From: Diadophis punctatus similis
Lineage: Eukaryota > Chordata > Lepidosauria > Squamata > Dipsadidae
NCBI GenBank assembly: GCA_023053685.1
Contig: JALIGW010000001.1
Span: forward strand, 158,677,547 to 158,741,546
DNA length: 64,000 nucleotides
Direction: 5' to 3'
The notes beneath the pieces were generated by a model, which saw only the letters and a list, made by a program, of their open reading frames with translations, was not told the DNA's origin and did no database searches. Each line of letters opens with the position of its first letter. Within the stretch, counting starts at the first letter, position 1. Positions 10,930-23,188 of this stretch are shown here, piece after piece. The translations under genes and the position numbers were made by a program.

Positions 10930-12610
10930 TGTGCATGTAACTCATCTTGAAAATTCTAGAGCTTAATCTCGTATCGCTTAGGCTACAATTATGAAGATGT
11001 TGACTTTAGAAGTATTTGAAGTACTTTTCAGAATATTCCCATAATAGAGTTTTTATATAACTGATTAGGAACCTTTTCAATTATATTCTCTTGGTATATG
11101 AATCAGCCTTTAAGATGGTAAATGATATGGTAATAGTTGTGGGGTTGGAATATTTATATTATTTTAGCTGTCTGTTTTCAAGGAAAAGAAGCTTTCAGTT
11201 ATAGCTTTTGTTGATACCCATATTCAGTGACTGATCATTTTCTCACTAAAGTTTGTACACTTAAATACCATGTATAATAGATTTGGATGTAGCAAGTTTA
11301 TTTCTTGATCATGGGAGATCAAAGTGACAGGAAGAGGATTAACTCTATCTTTTCTAGTTAGAGAAACCAGGCTGCAATCACTTCCCTTTTTTATTCAACC
11401 TATATGCTGAATATACATTAAAGGAAATGGAATTGGAAGTAGTTTAGCATGATTTTAAAATTGTGGAATAACCTGCAATATGCTGAAGCAGAATAGAAAG
11501 CGTATTGGCATGTTTGAATTTTGTTTTTGGAGAAAATTCCTGGGAATATCATGAAGAACCAAGAAAACAAATAAATGGATCATGAAACAATCAATCCAGA
11601 GTTCTCAGTGGATGCATGGCCAAGTTCAAATTATCCTACTTTAATCATATTATATGATCCTTAATTAACCAGTTAAACACTCCACTTAGAGTTAGATTAT
11701 CACATCCAACAGTCCAACAACCATTGTGTTTACAGAATCCCAAGGGGCAATAGGAAGCTTTCCTTGCTATATGATTATGTATCTCAGAGCTCAGTTGTCA
11801 TACTCCATTTCCCAAGTAGCCGAGGGAGAGTAGAAAATAGCCGGTGGAAAGCAAATTGTATCTTCTACCTATGGAACTATGGAATAGCTGATGATACCTA
11901 TCCAGAAATATTCTTAACTTTCAAATTTGGTAATTCTGGAAAGATCAGAGATGTTTGTAGAGCCCATTGAGCAGAAGAGACCTCAAGAATGCAGCTATTT
12001 TCTCCGGACTCCCATTAGTATGTTCAAATTATCTCCTCCCAGAAGTGTTGGTTGACAATTAGCTCCTAAGAGATGATATCAAGAAACATGCCAAAACAAC
12101 AGAAATTGTGGTAGATATAGCTAGGAACCTTCTTCTGTTTGCTTCCAAATCTGTCACTTTGGAACTGGTGGCATGACAGATTAATTCTTCAGAATTGGGA
12201 AATGGACCATCATCAAAATCTAACCTTATATTCTTCTTTGGAAGAAAGAAAAAATCTTTTTGGTACAAAGCAAGGCTACAAAGACCTTTTTAAAATTCTG
12301 TTTTCACTTTGTCATTTTGGGGTATTGAGTGTAGATTAATGAGAAAAAATGAATTTCAACTGTAGAATTTCAGGCTGCAGCATAACAAAATAGACAAAAG
12401 TGAAAGGAGTCTGAATACTTTCTGAATGCACTGTAAGTCAATGGTAGAAGCTAATCCTGTTGAACAATGTTGTAGCTTCAGGGATTTGTCAGAAACCTAC
12501 TTAAATACCCAATCAGAATAACCCAACAAAGGTCACCAGGAATTATAAGTTTCAGTTCATAGAGGTCCCATTACAATCTAAGAGTATTCATCAAGAGGAT
12601 GGTGGTAGTT
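10930..12610. other. AT-rich non-coding DNA
   Basis: No gene, RNA or clear repeat was recognised. Short open frames have no homology-like features. Confidence 0.45.
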
Positions 12611-12639
12611 GTGATCTGTTTAAGAATTTAGGTGGAATA

Positions 12640-13125
12640 TATGATAGAATATATTCTATCACATGTGGTGGCAATGCCCTAAAGTAAAGAAATATTGAGA
12701 ACAGATAAGGAGATGGTTACAGGAGATAACAGGAGAACAAATTGAATTTAAAGCTGAATTATTTTTATTAGGAATAATTAATCAAAAGATAAAGAAACAA
12801 CTCCACTATATCATTTTACACATAGTAACAGCAGCACGAATTGTTTATGCTCAATGTTGGAAACTCGAAAATATACCAACCAATGAGATGATTATGCATA
12901 AGATATTAGAATGTGCCGAGATGTATAAGCTTACGTTAAAAATGAAAGGCAAGGAAGAAACAGAATTTTATGAGGTGTGGGATAAATGGTATAATTGGTT
13001 AGAACAGAGAAACAAAAATGTATAGAAATAAATGTAAATAACTGTAAGAGACATATGACACCATACTGTTAAAAATGTTTATTGTTATGTAAATTGGAAA
13101 AATAGGGAAAAAATAAAAGAATATA
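12640..13125 (+). mobile_element. L1-type LINE 3' end (ORF2 C-terminus and 3'UTR)
   Basis: From about 12661 the frame reads HMWWQCPKVKKY, then a TGA in place of the usual Trp, then an open run of about 110 codons to a TAG at 13023-13025. The HxWWxCPxVxxFW pattern is the C-terminal signature of L1 ORF2. About 100 bases of A-rich 3'UTR follow. It is 5' truncated, as most L1 insertions are, and inactive because of the internal stop. Confidence 0.75.
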
Positions 13126-13167
13126 GGTGGTCTGGGTTCTTTGTTTACATCCATCTAGTGTTCATAA

Positions 13168-13390
13168 TTGCCCACAAGGAGCACGGTGGCTCAGGAAGAA
13201 TGCTGGGCTGACAATTGATAGACTCGCGTTTGAGACCCATTGCTGCTGCGGGGTGGGGTGAACTCCTGTCACACACTCCAGCTCCTCCCAACCCAACAAT
13301 TTGAAAGTGGGTAACCGTGAGTAGATAAATGGGTATCACTTTGGTGGGCAACTTCACAGACACATGAAACTGGATGTCCCCCAGACAACG
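13168..13390 (+). mobile_element. Sauria-type SINE, 3' truncated
   Basis: The head GCACGGTGGCTCAG and the body segments CAATTTGAAAG, GAGTAGATAAATGGGTA and CACTTTGGTGGGCA align with the minus-strand Sauria SINE at 10350-10708. The BovB-like 3' end is missing. Confidence 0.65.
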
Positions 13391-14455
13391 GTGATGTCAT
13401 CGGCAAATCCTTTCAACATGGAAACATGGAACTATTAGTATAGTTGCCCATTATCACAAAAGCAGTTAACAATTCCATAGTAAGAGTTTACTGCTGACAG
13501 AAGCCTGGCCAAGAGCATAGGAGCACTCCTGGCATGAACCAGGTGCATTCTACAGCAAGAAGCCTTCATTGACAGAGAAAAGGCTTTCCTATACCTGAAG
13601 CCCTCTTTTAATCTGGGAGATAAATCCTTTTTTCCAAGATCTTAATTAGGTCTCTAGTTGATCTGTTTGGAAAGGCAGACAACTAACAGGGATTTCTTCC
13701 CCTTATTCCAAGACTACAGAGCAAATGAGATCAATGTTGTAAGGGCACCATGATCCAAAGGATTGCTCTGTAAATTCCTGTTTTTCCCCCCAGTGCTATC
13801 CAAGTGGAACATGAAGTAAGATGCACAGTGGATAAGTGATTCATTCTGGCCTTGGAGGGCTTGATTCATCACACTAATGGACATGCGGGAGGAACACCCA
13901 TGCCCCTTGCTGAAATGACAAAACATCCTAACCCAGGGTGCAACAATGCATCCAGACTCAAATAGCTACAATTATATGTCTGAAAATTATGAATTGAGCA
14001 ATTCCTGAACACAGATCTTCCAAGTTTGTAATATAGTCTAATCTTAATCGCAAGGAACTACTTCTATCAGTTAACTATGTGCATTTTTGAACAGTGGTAC
14101 AAAAAGAAAAACTTTGGATTTTCAGGTTTCCTGAAGGTAGGGCTGTATAAAGGAATACAGAGATAACCTCAAGGAAAGAGTGCAAAAAAATGTTGAGCAG
14201 ATTGTCTCAGTCTCGAGAAAAGAAAAAAAATATGAGAAAAAAAGATAACCCTGCCTTCATTCTGTTTGGGGTGAGAGGGAGTAGAGGGATATTTCATAAC
14301 GCTTCCAAAATGCTGCTGTTATTCTCTGTAACAATAAAATGGAGTTCTAATAATCGTTTGTTGTCTGTTTTGTGATTGGCTTATCTCAAAGGGCTGACAG
14401 TCTGAAGAGGGGATAGAGGGCATATCTGCTGCATAAACAGGCAATCAGTTTAGAC
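13391..14455. other. Non-coding DNA, no gene seen
   Basis: No recognisable coding exon, RNA gene or repeat. Confidence 0.4.
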
Positions 14456-14590
14456 CAGAGGTCTTCAAACTTGGCAACTTTAAGACTTGTGGACTTCAAT
14501 TCCCAGAATTCTCCAGCCAGCATAGCTGGCTGGAGAATTCTAGGAGTTGAAGTCCACAAGTCTTAAAGTTGCCAAGTTTGGGGACCCTCG
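14456..14590. mobile_element. hAT-type palindromic MITE, 135 bp
   Basis: The whole element is an imperfect palindrome centred on CCAGCATAGCTGG. It is flanked by a perfect 8-bp duplication gtttagac (14448-14455 and 14591-14598). It belongs to the same family as 41864-41944, 52188-52262 and 33167-33312, which share GGACTTCAACTCCCAGAATT-like arms. Confidence 0.9.
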
Positions 14591-14633
14591 GTTTAGACTC
14601 TGTACTCCTTGAGGGGCAAAGGGCAGTATTAAG

Positions 14634-14886
14634 AAGCCGAGGTGGCGCAGCAGGTAGAGTGCAGTACTGCAGGCTACTTTAGCTGACTGATCATTTGAGT
14701 TCAGCTGTTCAAATCTCACCGGCTCAGGGTTGACTCAGCCTTCCATCCTTCCGAGGTAGGTAAAATGAGGACCCAGATTGTTGGGGGCAATGTAAATATA
14801 TACATTGCTTAATGGTGTAAACCGCTTAGAGAGTGCTTGCACTATGAGGCGGTATATAAATATCACTAATAAAATAAATAAAATAA
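14634..14886 (+). mobile_element. tRNA-derived SINE, snake-type, AAATA tail
   Basis: Head GCCGAGGTGGCGCAGCAGG, B-box-like TGTTCAAATCTCACC, body TTGTTGGGGGCAATG, tail AATAAAATAAATAAA. Same subfamily as 7386-7636. Confidence 0.85.
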
Positions 14887-14889
14887 ATT

Positions 14890-16550
14890 TTCACATGCAG
14901 CATTTCCTTAAGGGTGTGTTCTTCTCATCTCCAGTGATTCACTGTTTCTTCCCATGGGACTTACCATGATGTCAGAGCCTCAGTGACTTCCACACTTCGA
15001 AACTATTAGATCTCCATTACATTGATTGCTGTAATCTGTAATCTTGATTGCTGTAATCTTGATTTGGAGAATTAAAAAGCTAAGGGCACCTTCGGGGATA
15101 TACAGTATACATGTGGTCAATCTATGTGGTTTTTAAAAAACATTTCCCTGCTTCATGTTCCTGTTCAATTCCAGTTTCACTGAGCACAAGAGATTGTGCT
15201 TCACAGCTTATCTTAGATTCAATCCTCCCTAGAGGTCAGAGGTGGCTCAAGCTAGAGGCTTGGAAGATTCTGACCATCTACTTCAAATATACACTGAAAG
15301 GAAAAGTGCCTGACTATCAAGCAGGAAATCAGACAAAACGAGGCTTTCTACTTCACAATTAGTAGATTGGTTGAAAAATGTCAACTTCTTCCACTGTGAG
15401 AGTTAGTTTCCACACAGTTGGAGGAACACGATCTGGTACCAGATCTATTTGATACCAAAACAAGAGATAGATGGAAATTGGGCCTCCTGTAAATAAAATG
15501 TCATTGCATAGCTCGGGGCGGAGAGGGATGAGCAAAAATGTGAACATTGATTTCCCTATAGATAAGATTTTTGTTTGAGATATAGCAGCTACTCCAATTC
15601 TGTTGTCCATTTTCTACAATGACACTTCTTATCAAAAGTTTTGGATTACAGTGTTCTTGTTTAATTGGTTCCAGTCCAGCTTTCCAGGAATTCAGTATAC
15701 TGAACATAGAGGTTTCCTCATTGGGACAGTTAAGTTTCTGTCTTTTAGCTTGAGGAGATGCAATTTCATATTGATTCCATCTTCTAATGACCAGAAAACA
15801 CATCACAGAAGTCCAGCTACTATTCACACTTCAGTATGTAGAGCTAGACTTAAGACAAAAAGCAGAGTTTCTTTACATAGTCATTCATATGGCAAGTATA
15901 CTGTACTATTTGGATGAACGACTTTGTCCATGTGCTACAATTTAAGTACAGATCGGACATCATGCTTTACCAGCAGGGAGCTTATAAAATTCATGAGGGA
16001 AGTGCATACTTACAACTGTGAGGAAGGAGGGAACATAGACTTTCTCAGTCACATAGATGTACATACACATATTTCACAAACTCATTTCAGAAATAAGTAT
16101 CTCAAGTTTGTCATAGTGAAGGTGGGCTTTCAGCTCAGATTGCTTTTTGAAGGACACACTGCAATAGAATTAACTTTCTTCCCTGAACGTAATAAGTGAT
16201 GTGCTTGGGAATTTGATTGAAGCTAGGGGATTCTGATTTTCTAATTTTTGGCTGGAAGAAGAGGCTTTATTTTTTATTTTTGGTCTTCCCCACTGTTGTA
16301 GTAAGATAGTAAGTTCTATCCTTTATACATCTGTTTCTGTTAAGAGCATCATCCAAAAATCATGTCTAACCCAAAATTATTCTTCTGCAGTGCTTAAATG
16401 CCAATCCAATCTTATTGCTTGATTCCCCCCTCCCCAAAAAACCCCACTCACACCCTTTTTACTCTGTATTCCTTGCCATTGGATAAATATGGAAAAGTAG
16501 AGGGTCCCGTCCCTCCGAGGGGCAAGGTTTGTCTTCGGTGTTTTCCAAGG
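14890..16550. other. Non-coding DNA, no gene seen
   Basis: Several short open frames (for example near 15111-15362 and 15603-15917) lack protein-like features. No repeat was recognised. Confidence 0.4.
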
Positions 16551-16551
16551 G

Positions 16552-16963
16552 TACTGGTAATCCTCGACTTATGACCACAGTTGGGACCAGAACTTTCATT
16601 GCTGAGCGAGACAGTTGTTAAGTAAGTCAGGCCCTATTTTACTACTGGTTTTGCCACAGTTGTTAAGGTAGCTACAGTAGTTGTTAAGTAAATCATGAGG
16701 TTGTTAAATCTATCCTTCTTTTCCCATTGATTTTGTTTGCTGGAAGCCTCCTAGGAAGTTCATAAATGGTGATCATGTGACCCCAAGTTGGTGCAGCTAT
16801 TGTAAATACATGCCAATCGCCGAGCGCACAGATTTTGATTAAATGACTGAGGGACTACTGCGATGGTCATAAGGGCGAAGACCAGTCATAAGTCACTTTT
16901 CCCAGTGCCATTGTAACTTTGAATGGTCATTAAACAAATGGTCTTAATTCGTTGACTACCTGT
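16552..16963. mobile_element. Palindromic MITE of the 'GTAGTCCTCGACTTACGACC' family
   Basis: It starts TACTGGTAATCCTCGACTTA and ends in the inverted form GTTGACTACCTGTG. The interior carries GTTGTTAAGTAA-like motifs that recur at 21615, 33599, 36364 and 38077. TA at both ends suggests Tc1/mariner-type movement. No coding capacity. Confidence 0.75.
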
Positions 16964-16964
16964 G

Positions 16965-19459
16965 TTAGTTTATTGATTCAGATATTTGGGGTTACTTTGA
17001 TTGCTGATACCTCCCCTTTGGGTGTACACTACACCCAGAGTGTATCAGAGAAGACATGAATCCGTATTAAAAGTATTAGAGACAATAATTAAATTTGCTC
17101 TGTGAACTCCATTGGGATCAAATCTCTAATTACTTTCCAAGCTTTTTACTTGAGAGTATGTTTTATGTATTTCATTATTTATTGCTGTAGGCTTACCTGG
17201 GAAATACGTTTCTTTGTGTTAAATGGGACTTTCCATAGAAAAGCCTAGTATTATAAGTGTTTGATTTTCTATATTTACCTATCCTACTACAGTATTGCAA
17301 AATATATTTAAACACACACACAAAAACTTTTTAGTACAAATTGGTTCCTGATGATTGTTTGAAGATGTGCTAGCAAATATCATCTAAGACAGAAGTAAGG
17401 GGTCTTTTTTCTTGTCCAAAACATTTCTTCTGCTATAATCAAATAACTTTGAAAAAGGTGGTGATGTACCCCTCCTAAAAAGGCCTTTTTTGGTTTTGTT
17501 TTTATGTAAGGCTAGAAAAGATTTTTGATAAAGTGGTAGGACTGCAATTACAGAATGTCCTAGGTGAGGTGGATTATCTTGACCCCTTTCAGCAGTAAAT
17601 GTTCAATTCTGATCATTGGTTGGAAATACCATTAATTGCTCTGGTTGATGATCTTCCTAAGAACTTGGCTGAGAGATTGCATCCCTCTTGGTCCTTCTAA
17701 ACAGACTCTATCATCAACCAGAGCAATAAATGATGCAAAGGTTGGGAATGGACTTTAGCAGACTGGTTGAACCCTAACCTTTATGGATCTTCACATCCTC
17801 ACCATTCCTCCTGCTTTGAGATTGTGGCTTGGTAGTTCCCACTGTCACCATCTTATCTTCCAAGGGACATTTTAGGTGGCCTCCATCCCATAACATAGGC
17901 ATAAAAGTAGGTTCTGAGCTGGAGAAATAATCCCATTTTGGGCACTTCTCTCTTTATCAGTTAAAAGAATGGCCCCTTCTCCAATTCACATAGAGGCTAT
18001 GGTTAAAGGGTTGAGAACTTCCAACCTTAGCATATTGGAAAATAAAATGGCTTCTGAAATGTTTCAGTTGCTGAGTTTTTTGTCACCTTAATCCTTTTCT
18101 CCTTTCAGTAAGTCTGAATAAAGAAGCCTCTATGAGAACTTTATTTTTTGAGGTATACATACAGTAATGAGCTATCAATAGCTTGACAACAGAAGTCTTA
18201 TAATCTGTGCTGCGTTTCTGTTGATTCAAAGTAAACTTGCCAAAAAATAACATTTCAATAGTGTAAGCCCCCGACTGTGTAGCATAGAGGTATGTGACTA
18301 AATGATTCAACCCTTCCTTGCTTCCTCGGGCTATAGAGCAATATCACCAGAGATCAACAAATCAAATCTTATTAAACAGAAGAAAACATAATACATAAAA
18401 CCCTTATTAACAGAGTACGAAAATGCAAACATTCAAAGGGAAAGAGAACAAGTTCCAGAGCTGTTCCCACTCCAGTAAAACAGTTGGTTAAAAGAAACAT
18501 AGAAAAGAAAATGCAATGCTCCAGGCAGAGCACAAGATTAGACTAGTTTCCTACAAATTATTAATTACCTGCCTCAACATTTCATAAAATGATGATGGAT
18601 AGAAGTTTCAAATTAATGTTAGCAAATACAGTAAAGTTCATAGAAAATTTGTCTCCATATACAGTCTGACAAATGGAAAAAAGATGAGGTAACATGCTTA
18701 ATTTCATAATTTGTTCAGAGGAATAAAAATATTAAACCAACACAGCACAGAATAAATTAAGACCCTAATGTAAGTTCCTGTCTAGACTTACCTAGTTCTT
18801 CTGAAATAACAGTACCTATACTATAGCATCAGTTCCTCTGTTTCAGTTTTCCTGGATTTCCAAACTCTGGGAAATTCCAAACTTTAATTGGAAGCTGCTT
18901 TGAGATGCTAAACTTTACTCATTTCCAGCTTCAGCTCACAGCTTTGCTTCTGATTTAAAAAAGAATAAATCTTTATTCTATGTTCAGCAGAAGGAGGGGC
19001 TGGGGTAATCTAATTTGGTATATGATTAAGAGCCAACTCTCAATTGAGAGAATGTGGATTGAATATCTGAGCCTGTCTAGCAAACAAATTGCACACAAAG
19101 CAGAGGCATTACAATGCTTCTGCTTTTCTTTGAGTGGGCAGTTTTAGTTGTGGGAAGGGGAGATCAAAGCAATAGTTACTGCCTTTTAATATTGTAAAAA
19201 GATGTTATGAAAGGGTAACACATTTTACTGAATAAGACTGAGACTGTTCTGACAGTGGATTTTAAAATGGCAGGCTACAAGAATGATATGGAAAAAGATG
19301 TTATACTCAACATAGGAAAGAAGCTGGATAATTAAAAGGGATATGCAAATAACAAACTGAAAGAGTGACATGAATAACTTTCCTATATTCTATTTACAAA
19401 GACACTTGTTGAAACTTTGAAGACTTTTGTAAGAAGGGACAAAGAAAAAAATTAAAAGA
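16965..19459. other. AT-rich non-coding DNA with a possible degraded LINE near 17500-17900
   Basis: No host gene is seen. Around 17510-17900 the sequence resembles a decayed LINE reverse transcriptase region (a DFFDKV-like stretch, then CTGGTTGATGATCTTCC), but no frame survives. The rest is AT-rich and unrecognised. Confidence 0.3.
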
Positions 19460-19948
19460 AATCAAGGAGGAGGGTCGCCGGAGCAAAGGCAGACTTCACT
19501 TTCTGCTGCTTCAGGCTGGAGCTTACGCCCACCCTGTTCGGCCGAAGAGCTGCAGGGGACGGGACGGGACACGCCAAGGCAATGGCCAGATCCTTAAGGC
19601 AGGAGAGAAGCTGCATCCAAAGAGCCTTCTTAAGCGAGCAGCCGCCTGCCCTCCGAGCGTGTTTGCTGCACTTTTGCACTCACTTGAGGGTCTCCCCACA
19701 CATGCGCACATTCCTGGCCCCGCCACAGCCAGCCAGGGAGTCACAAGAGGGGGGAGGGTCGCCCGAAGAGAAGTCTCGGCTGGGGGTGGCTATGTTTCTC
19801 AACCAGCGCCAGAGAATCAGCCTCGCCCTTACCTTCTCAGGCCAGGTGAGGGAGGGGAGGGTGAGGCCAGCCAGTGATGGGACAGGGAGCCACAGCAGGG
19901 GCCCAAAGAGCCGCATGCAGCTCCAGAGCTGCGGGTTGCCAACCCCTG
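19460..19948 (-). mobile_element. GC-rich block ending in a hAT-like terminus
   Basis: A sharp GC-rich island within AT-rich DNA ends in GGGTTGCCAACCCCTG, typical of a hAT right end. No matching left terminus or target duplication was found, so it is probably truncated. It shares TTCTCAGGCCAGGTGA with the 2.9-kb insertion (around 44917), which also argues for a mobile origin over a CpG-island promoter. Confidence 0.4.
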
Positions 19949-21614
19949 GCTTAGTGTAATGTATGAACCCAATTATTGAGTCTTATCTTCTTTCTAATAG
20001 TCTGTATCTTTTTAAGAAAATTAAAGCTAGAAGAAACATTTTCAACTTGCATTACAGCAGTTCTTTACAATATATCAAAACCTAAACAAGGATGGTTTGG
20101 GCTGAATGTGTTCTTTGTTTAGAAGCTGGAAGTTTGTGGAGTCTCTTACCATCTCTGGAGTGTACAAATAAATAAAATTGCTACTAATGCCCTTTGGCAA
20201 ATATTAAGCTACATTCCTTTCAAACAGCTTGAAACCAGTGGTTACATCCAACAATGCACATGTGGGCTTTGGCTCTTGTTCTGTAATGAGCTTTTCCTGT
20301 CTTTTCCTTGCTCTGACTTGCATGTCTACAAAATCTGTTGTGGAGGTTCCTGTAGCCCCCAAAAGAGGCTAAGGACTCTGGAAAGAAACTATGGAGAGAG
20401 AGAAGGAATCTGCTATGCTGGTAGATCCTACTAAAATTATATGTGTACAATACAGTCGTGTGCTACCTCCCTTTTTGCTTTTATACCTGTGGCGAGGAAG
20501 CCTTTTTCAACAGACTTTGGGGAAGTCAGTGTATATATTATATAACATTAACCATGGAAGCTGTCTGTTGATTTGGGATACCATTACACATTGACATCAT
20601 AATTTTGTCTTCATGTTAAAAGCTGTGCTACCTTTCTTCATCTTGATCCAAAGGATGCTTTGCAAGCTAGTAGCAAAAGGAACCAGAGGCACAAGCCTCC
20701 AGGCTTCAGGAATGAGTGGGAGTTCATACTGATGAACAGTCTTGATTGAAGCAGGTGGTGTGTAGGCCTTTCCTTCTGTGCAGTTGCTGGGGAAATTTTC
20801 TGTCGAGATACTGAAGAAGTGGGTGGAGAGAGCTGGTGGAAATAGAATTGTGGGGAATGATTAACCTATGCAGTGCACAATTAGGGATCATTTGTGCTCT
20901 TTTGGTCTTGTGAATTGTTTGGATTTCTCATAAAGCTGAATGCATAGAGCGGGCCATGTTAAGGACGCAAGCCAGATACCAATGGATTTTCCTACAGGTA
21001 GGGCTGTTACCTTTTGTTTTTAATTCTTAAGTTTGCACCTGGGGAGAAGGGGATTGAAAAGAGTTTATTTCTGGCTGTATATTCACCCACAGATTATTAA
21101 GGTTGGGTGGGGAAAAGGTTGACTTGAAAGGATTTTTCTTCTCAAAGTATCGGTTTCCAGCAATGTTGTGTAAGCATATCCGTGCTGAAAAACCTTAAAT
21201 TGCTACTCATATTCATTTCAGCTTCTAATTTAATTTTCATTGATTAGGGTAACTCTTGATCCAAGCAATCTAAAAGTATGGGGGAAGGGTGACAAATGTT
21301 CCTTTTTTAAGGGATGGGTATCAGTTTGGGGGGGGATGGGAAAATAAATGTTGTTTGGGAAACAAATAAGTAGATCCTCAAATCAATTCAGAATTCTCAC
21401 TCGAGACACAAATGACCGAGTTTAAATAATCCTAATTCTGATACTTTGTACAAAGGCTTATCTCTTTGGAGAAGGCTCTTATGCTGGGAAAGGTAGAAGA
21501 AAAGAGAATAACCAGCAGCCAAGTGGATGGACTCAGTACACAGTAGCAATGAGTGAACTGTTGGAAGATCTGAAAGATCAGATTAAGGGTAGATTGTCAT
21601 GGCAAAAATCTTAT
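19949..21614. other. Non-coding DNA, no gene seen
   Basis: Nothing recognised. A CCTACAG/GTAGGG sequence at about 20991-21003 could be a splice donor of an untranslated exon, but nothing else supports this. Confidence 0.3.
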
Positions 21615-21995
21615 CTACAGGTAGTCCTTGGCTTACAACCATTAATTTAGTGACTATTCAAAGTTACAACAGCACTGAAAAAAGTGACTAAACCGGTTCT
21701 CATACTTAAAGCCAATGTAGCATCCCACAGTCACATGATCAAAATTCAGGTGCAATGGCAACTGGCATATATTTACAACAGTTGCAGCATCCTGCAATGA
21801 TGTGAATCACCCAACCTGCTTCCAACAAGCAGTCAACAGGGGAAATTGGATTTGCAAATGTCTGAATGATTTGCTTCACAATTGCAGGGATTTGCTTAAC
21901 AGCTGTACCCCCCCCAAAAAAAGGTAATAAAACTGGGCGTGATTCACTTAATAGCCATCTTGCTTAACGACAGAAATTCTGGTCTCGATTGTCAT
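21615..21995. mobile_element. Palindromic MITE, GTAGTCC family
   Basis: It starts TACAGGTAGTCCTTGGCTTA. The interior has AACTTTGAATAG-type and GATCAAAATTCAGG motifs shared, in inverted order, with 16552-16963. The right end has decayed. Confidence 0.7.
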
Positions 21996-22307
21996 GTCAA
22001 GGACATTGATTTGATAGCACACAATTATATTGCTGATATACTGTTGTGCTAAAAAAAAAAGGTGCATGGATCAATTTTAAATGAGAATATAAATTACTCT
22101 GCTACATTGTTCCAGGATCCATCCTGTTGTTGCAACCAAACTGGCCACCTGTTTCTGAGAAGCCTCTGACAGGACATGAAACCTGCTACTCATTCCTGAA
22201 ATTTTCCCTTTTCTATAAACTAATATTCAGAAGAATGCTATCTGAGATCCTAATGATTTTTATGGCTGATGTCCATAATTAGCCATCATGAAAGGGAAAA
22301 GCTAATA

Positions 22308-22440
22308 CAAGTAGTCTATGCTTAGTGACCACTCATTCAATGGCTGAATTTATGATGACGCTGAACAAATAGTAGTTATAACTCGACTCTGGGAAGCTTC
22401 CCCTTAGTCATGTGGAAGAGTCCCATGGTCACACATAATA
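22308..22440. mobile_element. Fragment of a GTAGTCC-family MITE
   Basis: AGTAGTCTATGCTTAGTGACC followed by a GTTATAACTCGA segment marks a short, internally deleted copy. Confidence 0.5.
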
Positions 22441-22711
22441 GTCTTCCAATACTTTATATCAGAGAAAAGAGACTGTAGATTTATTCTCCACAGTTTAGGA
22501 CAAAAAGCGATACCAAAAACCAATGGTTCTGGACAGTGTTTGTCCCACCAGATCCAACCGGTTAGACCTGTTCTACATCCCTTCTATTAAACAGTGTTGT
22601 CTGTGTCTTCCCTTACAGTGTACAGTATTGGTTATTGTTCTATAGTTACTTTTTATGTACTTTGTGATTAAAAGTTTTATTGCAGCTTATGTATGAAAGA
22701 TGGGTAGCAAT

Positions 22712-23188
22712 TTAAGGTGTTGGTCGTTACCTTTAAAGCCCTACATGGCTCAGGGCCAGGTTACCTGCGGGACCGCATCCTACCACATACCTCCCTAAGA
22801 CCGGTTAGGTCCCACAGAGAGGGCCTCCTCCGGGTCCCATCGGCCAAACAATGTCGATTGGTGGGGCCACGGGGGAGGGCCTTCTCTGTGGGAGCCCCGT
22901 CCCTCTGGAACCAACTTCCACCAGAGATCCGGACCATCCCCACCCTGCTGGCCTTCCGTAAAGCCTTAAAAACATGGCTCTTCCGGCAGATGGGGTGAAT
23001 AGGATAATCAGATTCCCCCTGAATGTTGCTTTTATAATGTTTTCTTTTTTAATTATATTTTTAATTTAAATTATGATTATTGTTTTTAAATGTACGTTTC
23101 TTATTCATGCTATACGCCGCCCTGAGTCCCACGGGATTGGGCGGCCTATAAGAGCGTCTAAATAAATAAATAAATAAATAAATAAATA
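22712..23188 (+). mobile_element. Non-LTR retrotransposon 3' end (L2/CR1-type), C-terminal ORF2 fragment
   Basis: A 93-codon open stretch (22717-22998) contains FKALHGSGPGYL, GRAFSVGAPSLWNQLP and FRKALKTWLF. This is the conserved C-terminal tail of L2/CR1-group ORF2 proteins. It is followed by a GC-rich GCCGCCCTGAGTC segment and an (AAATA)n tail, the element's 3' end. The element is 5' truncated, so this is not a host gene, although the fragment is unusually well preserved and probably young. Confidence 0.85.

Noticed and set aside
19460..19948. CpG-island promoter or first exon of PELI1
   Set aside because: The block ends in a hAT-like terminus and shares sequence with the 2.9-kb insertion, so a mobile origin is more likely.
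20941..21003. Untranslated first exon of PELI1 ending at CCTACAG/GTAGGG
   Set aside because: Only a splice-donor-like sequence is seen; no promoter or conservation can be judged here.
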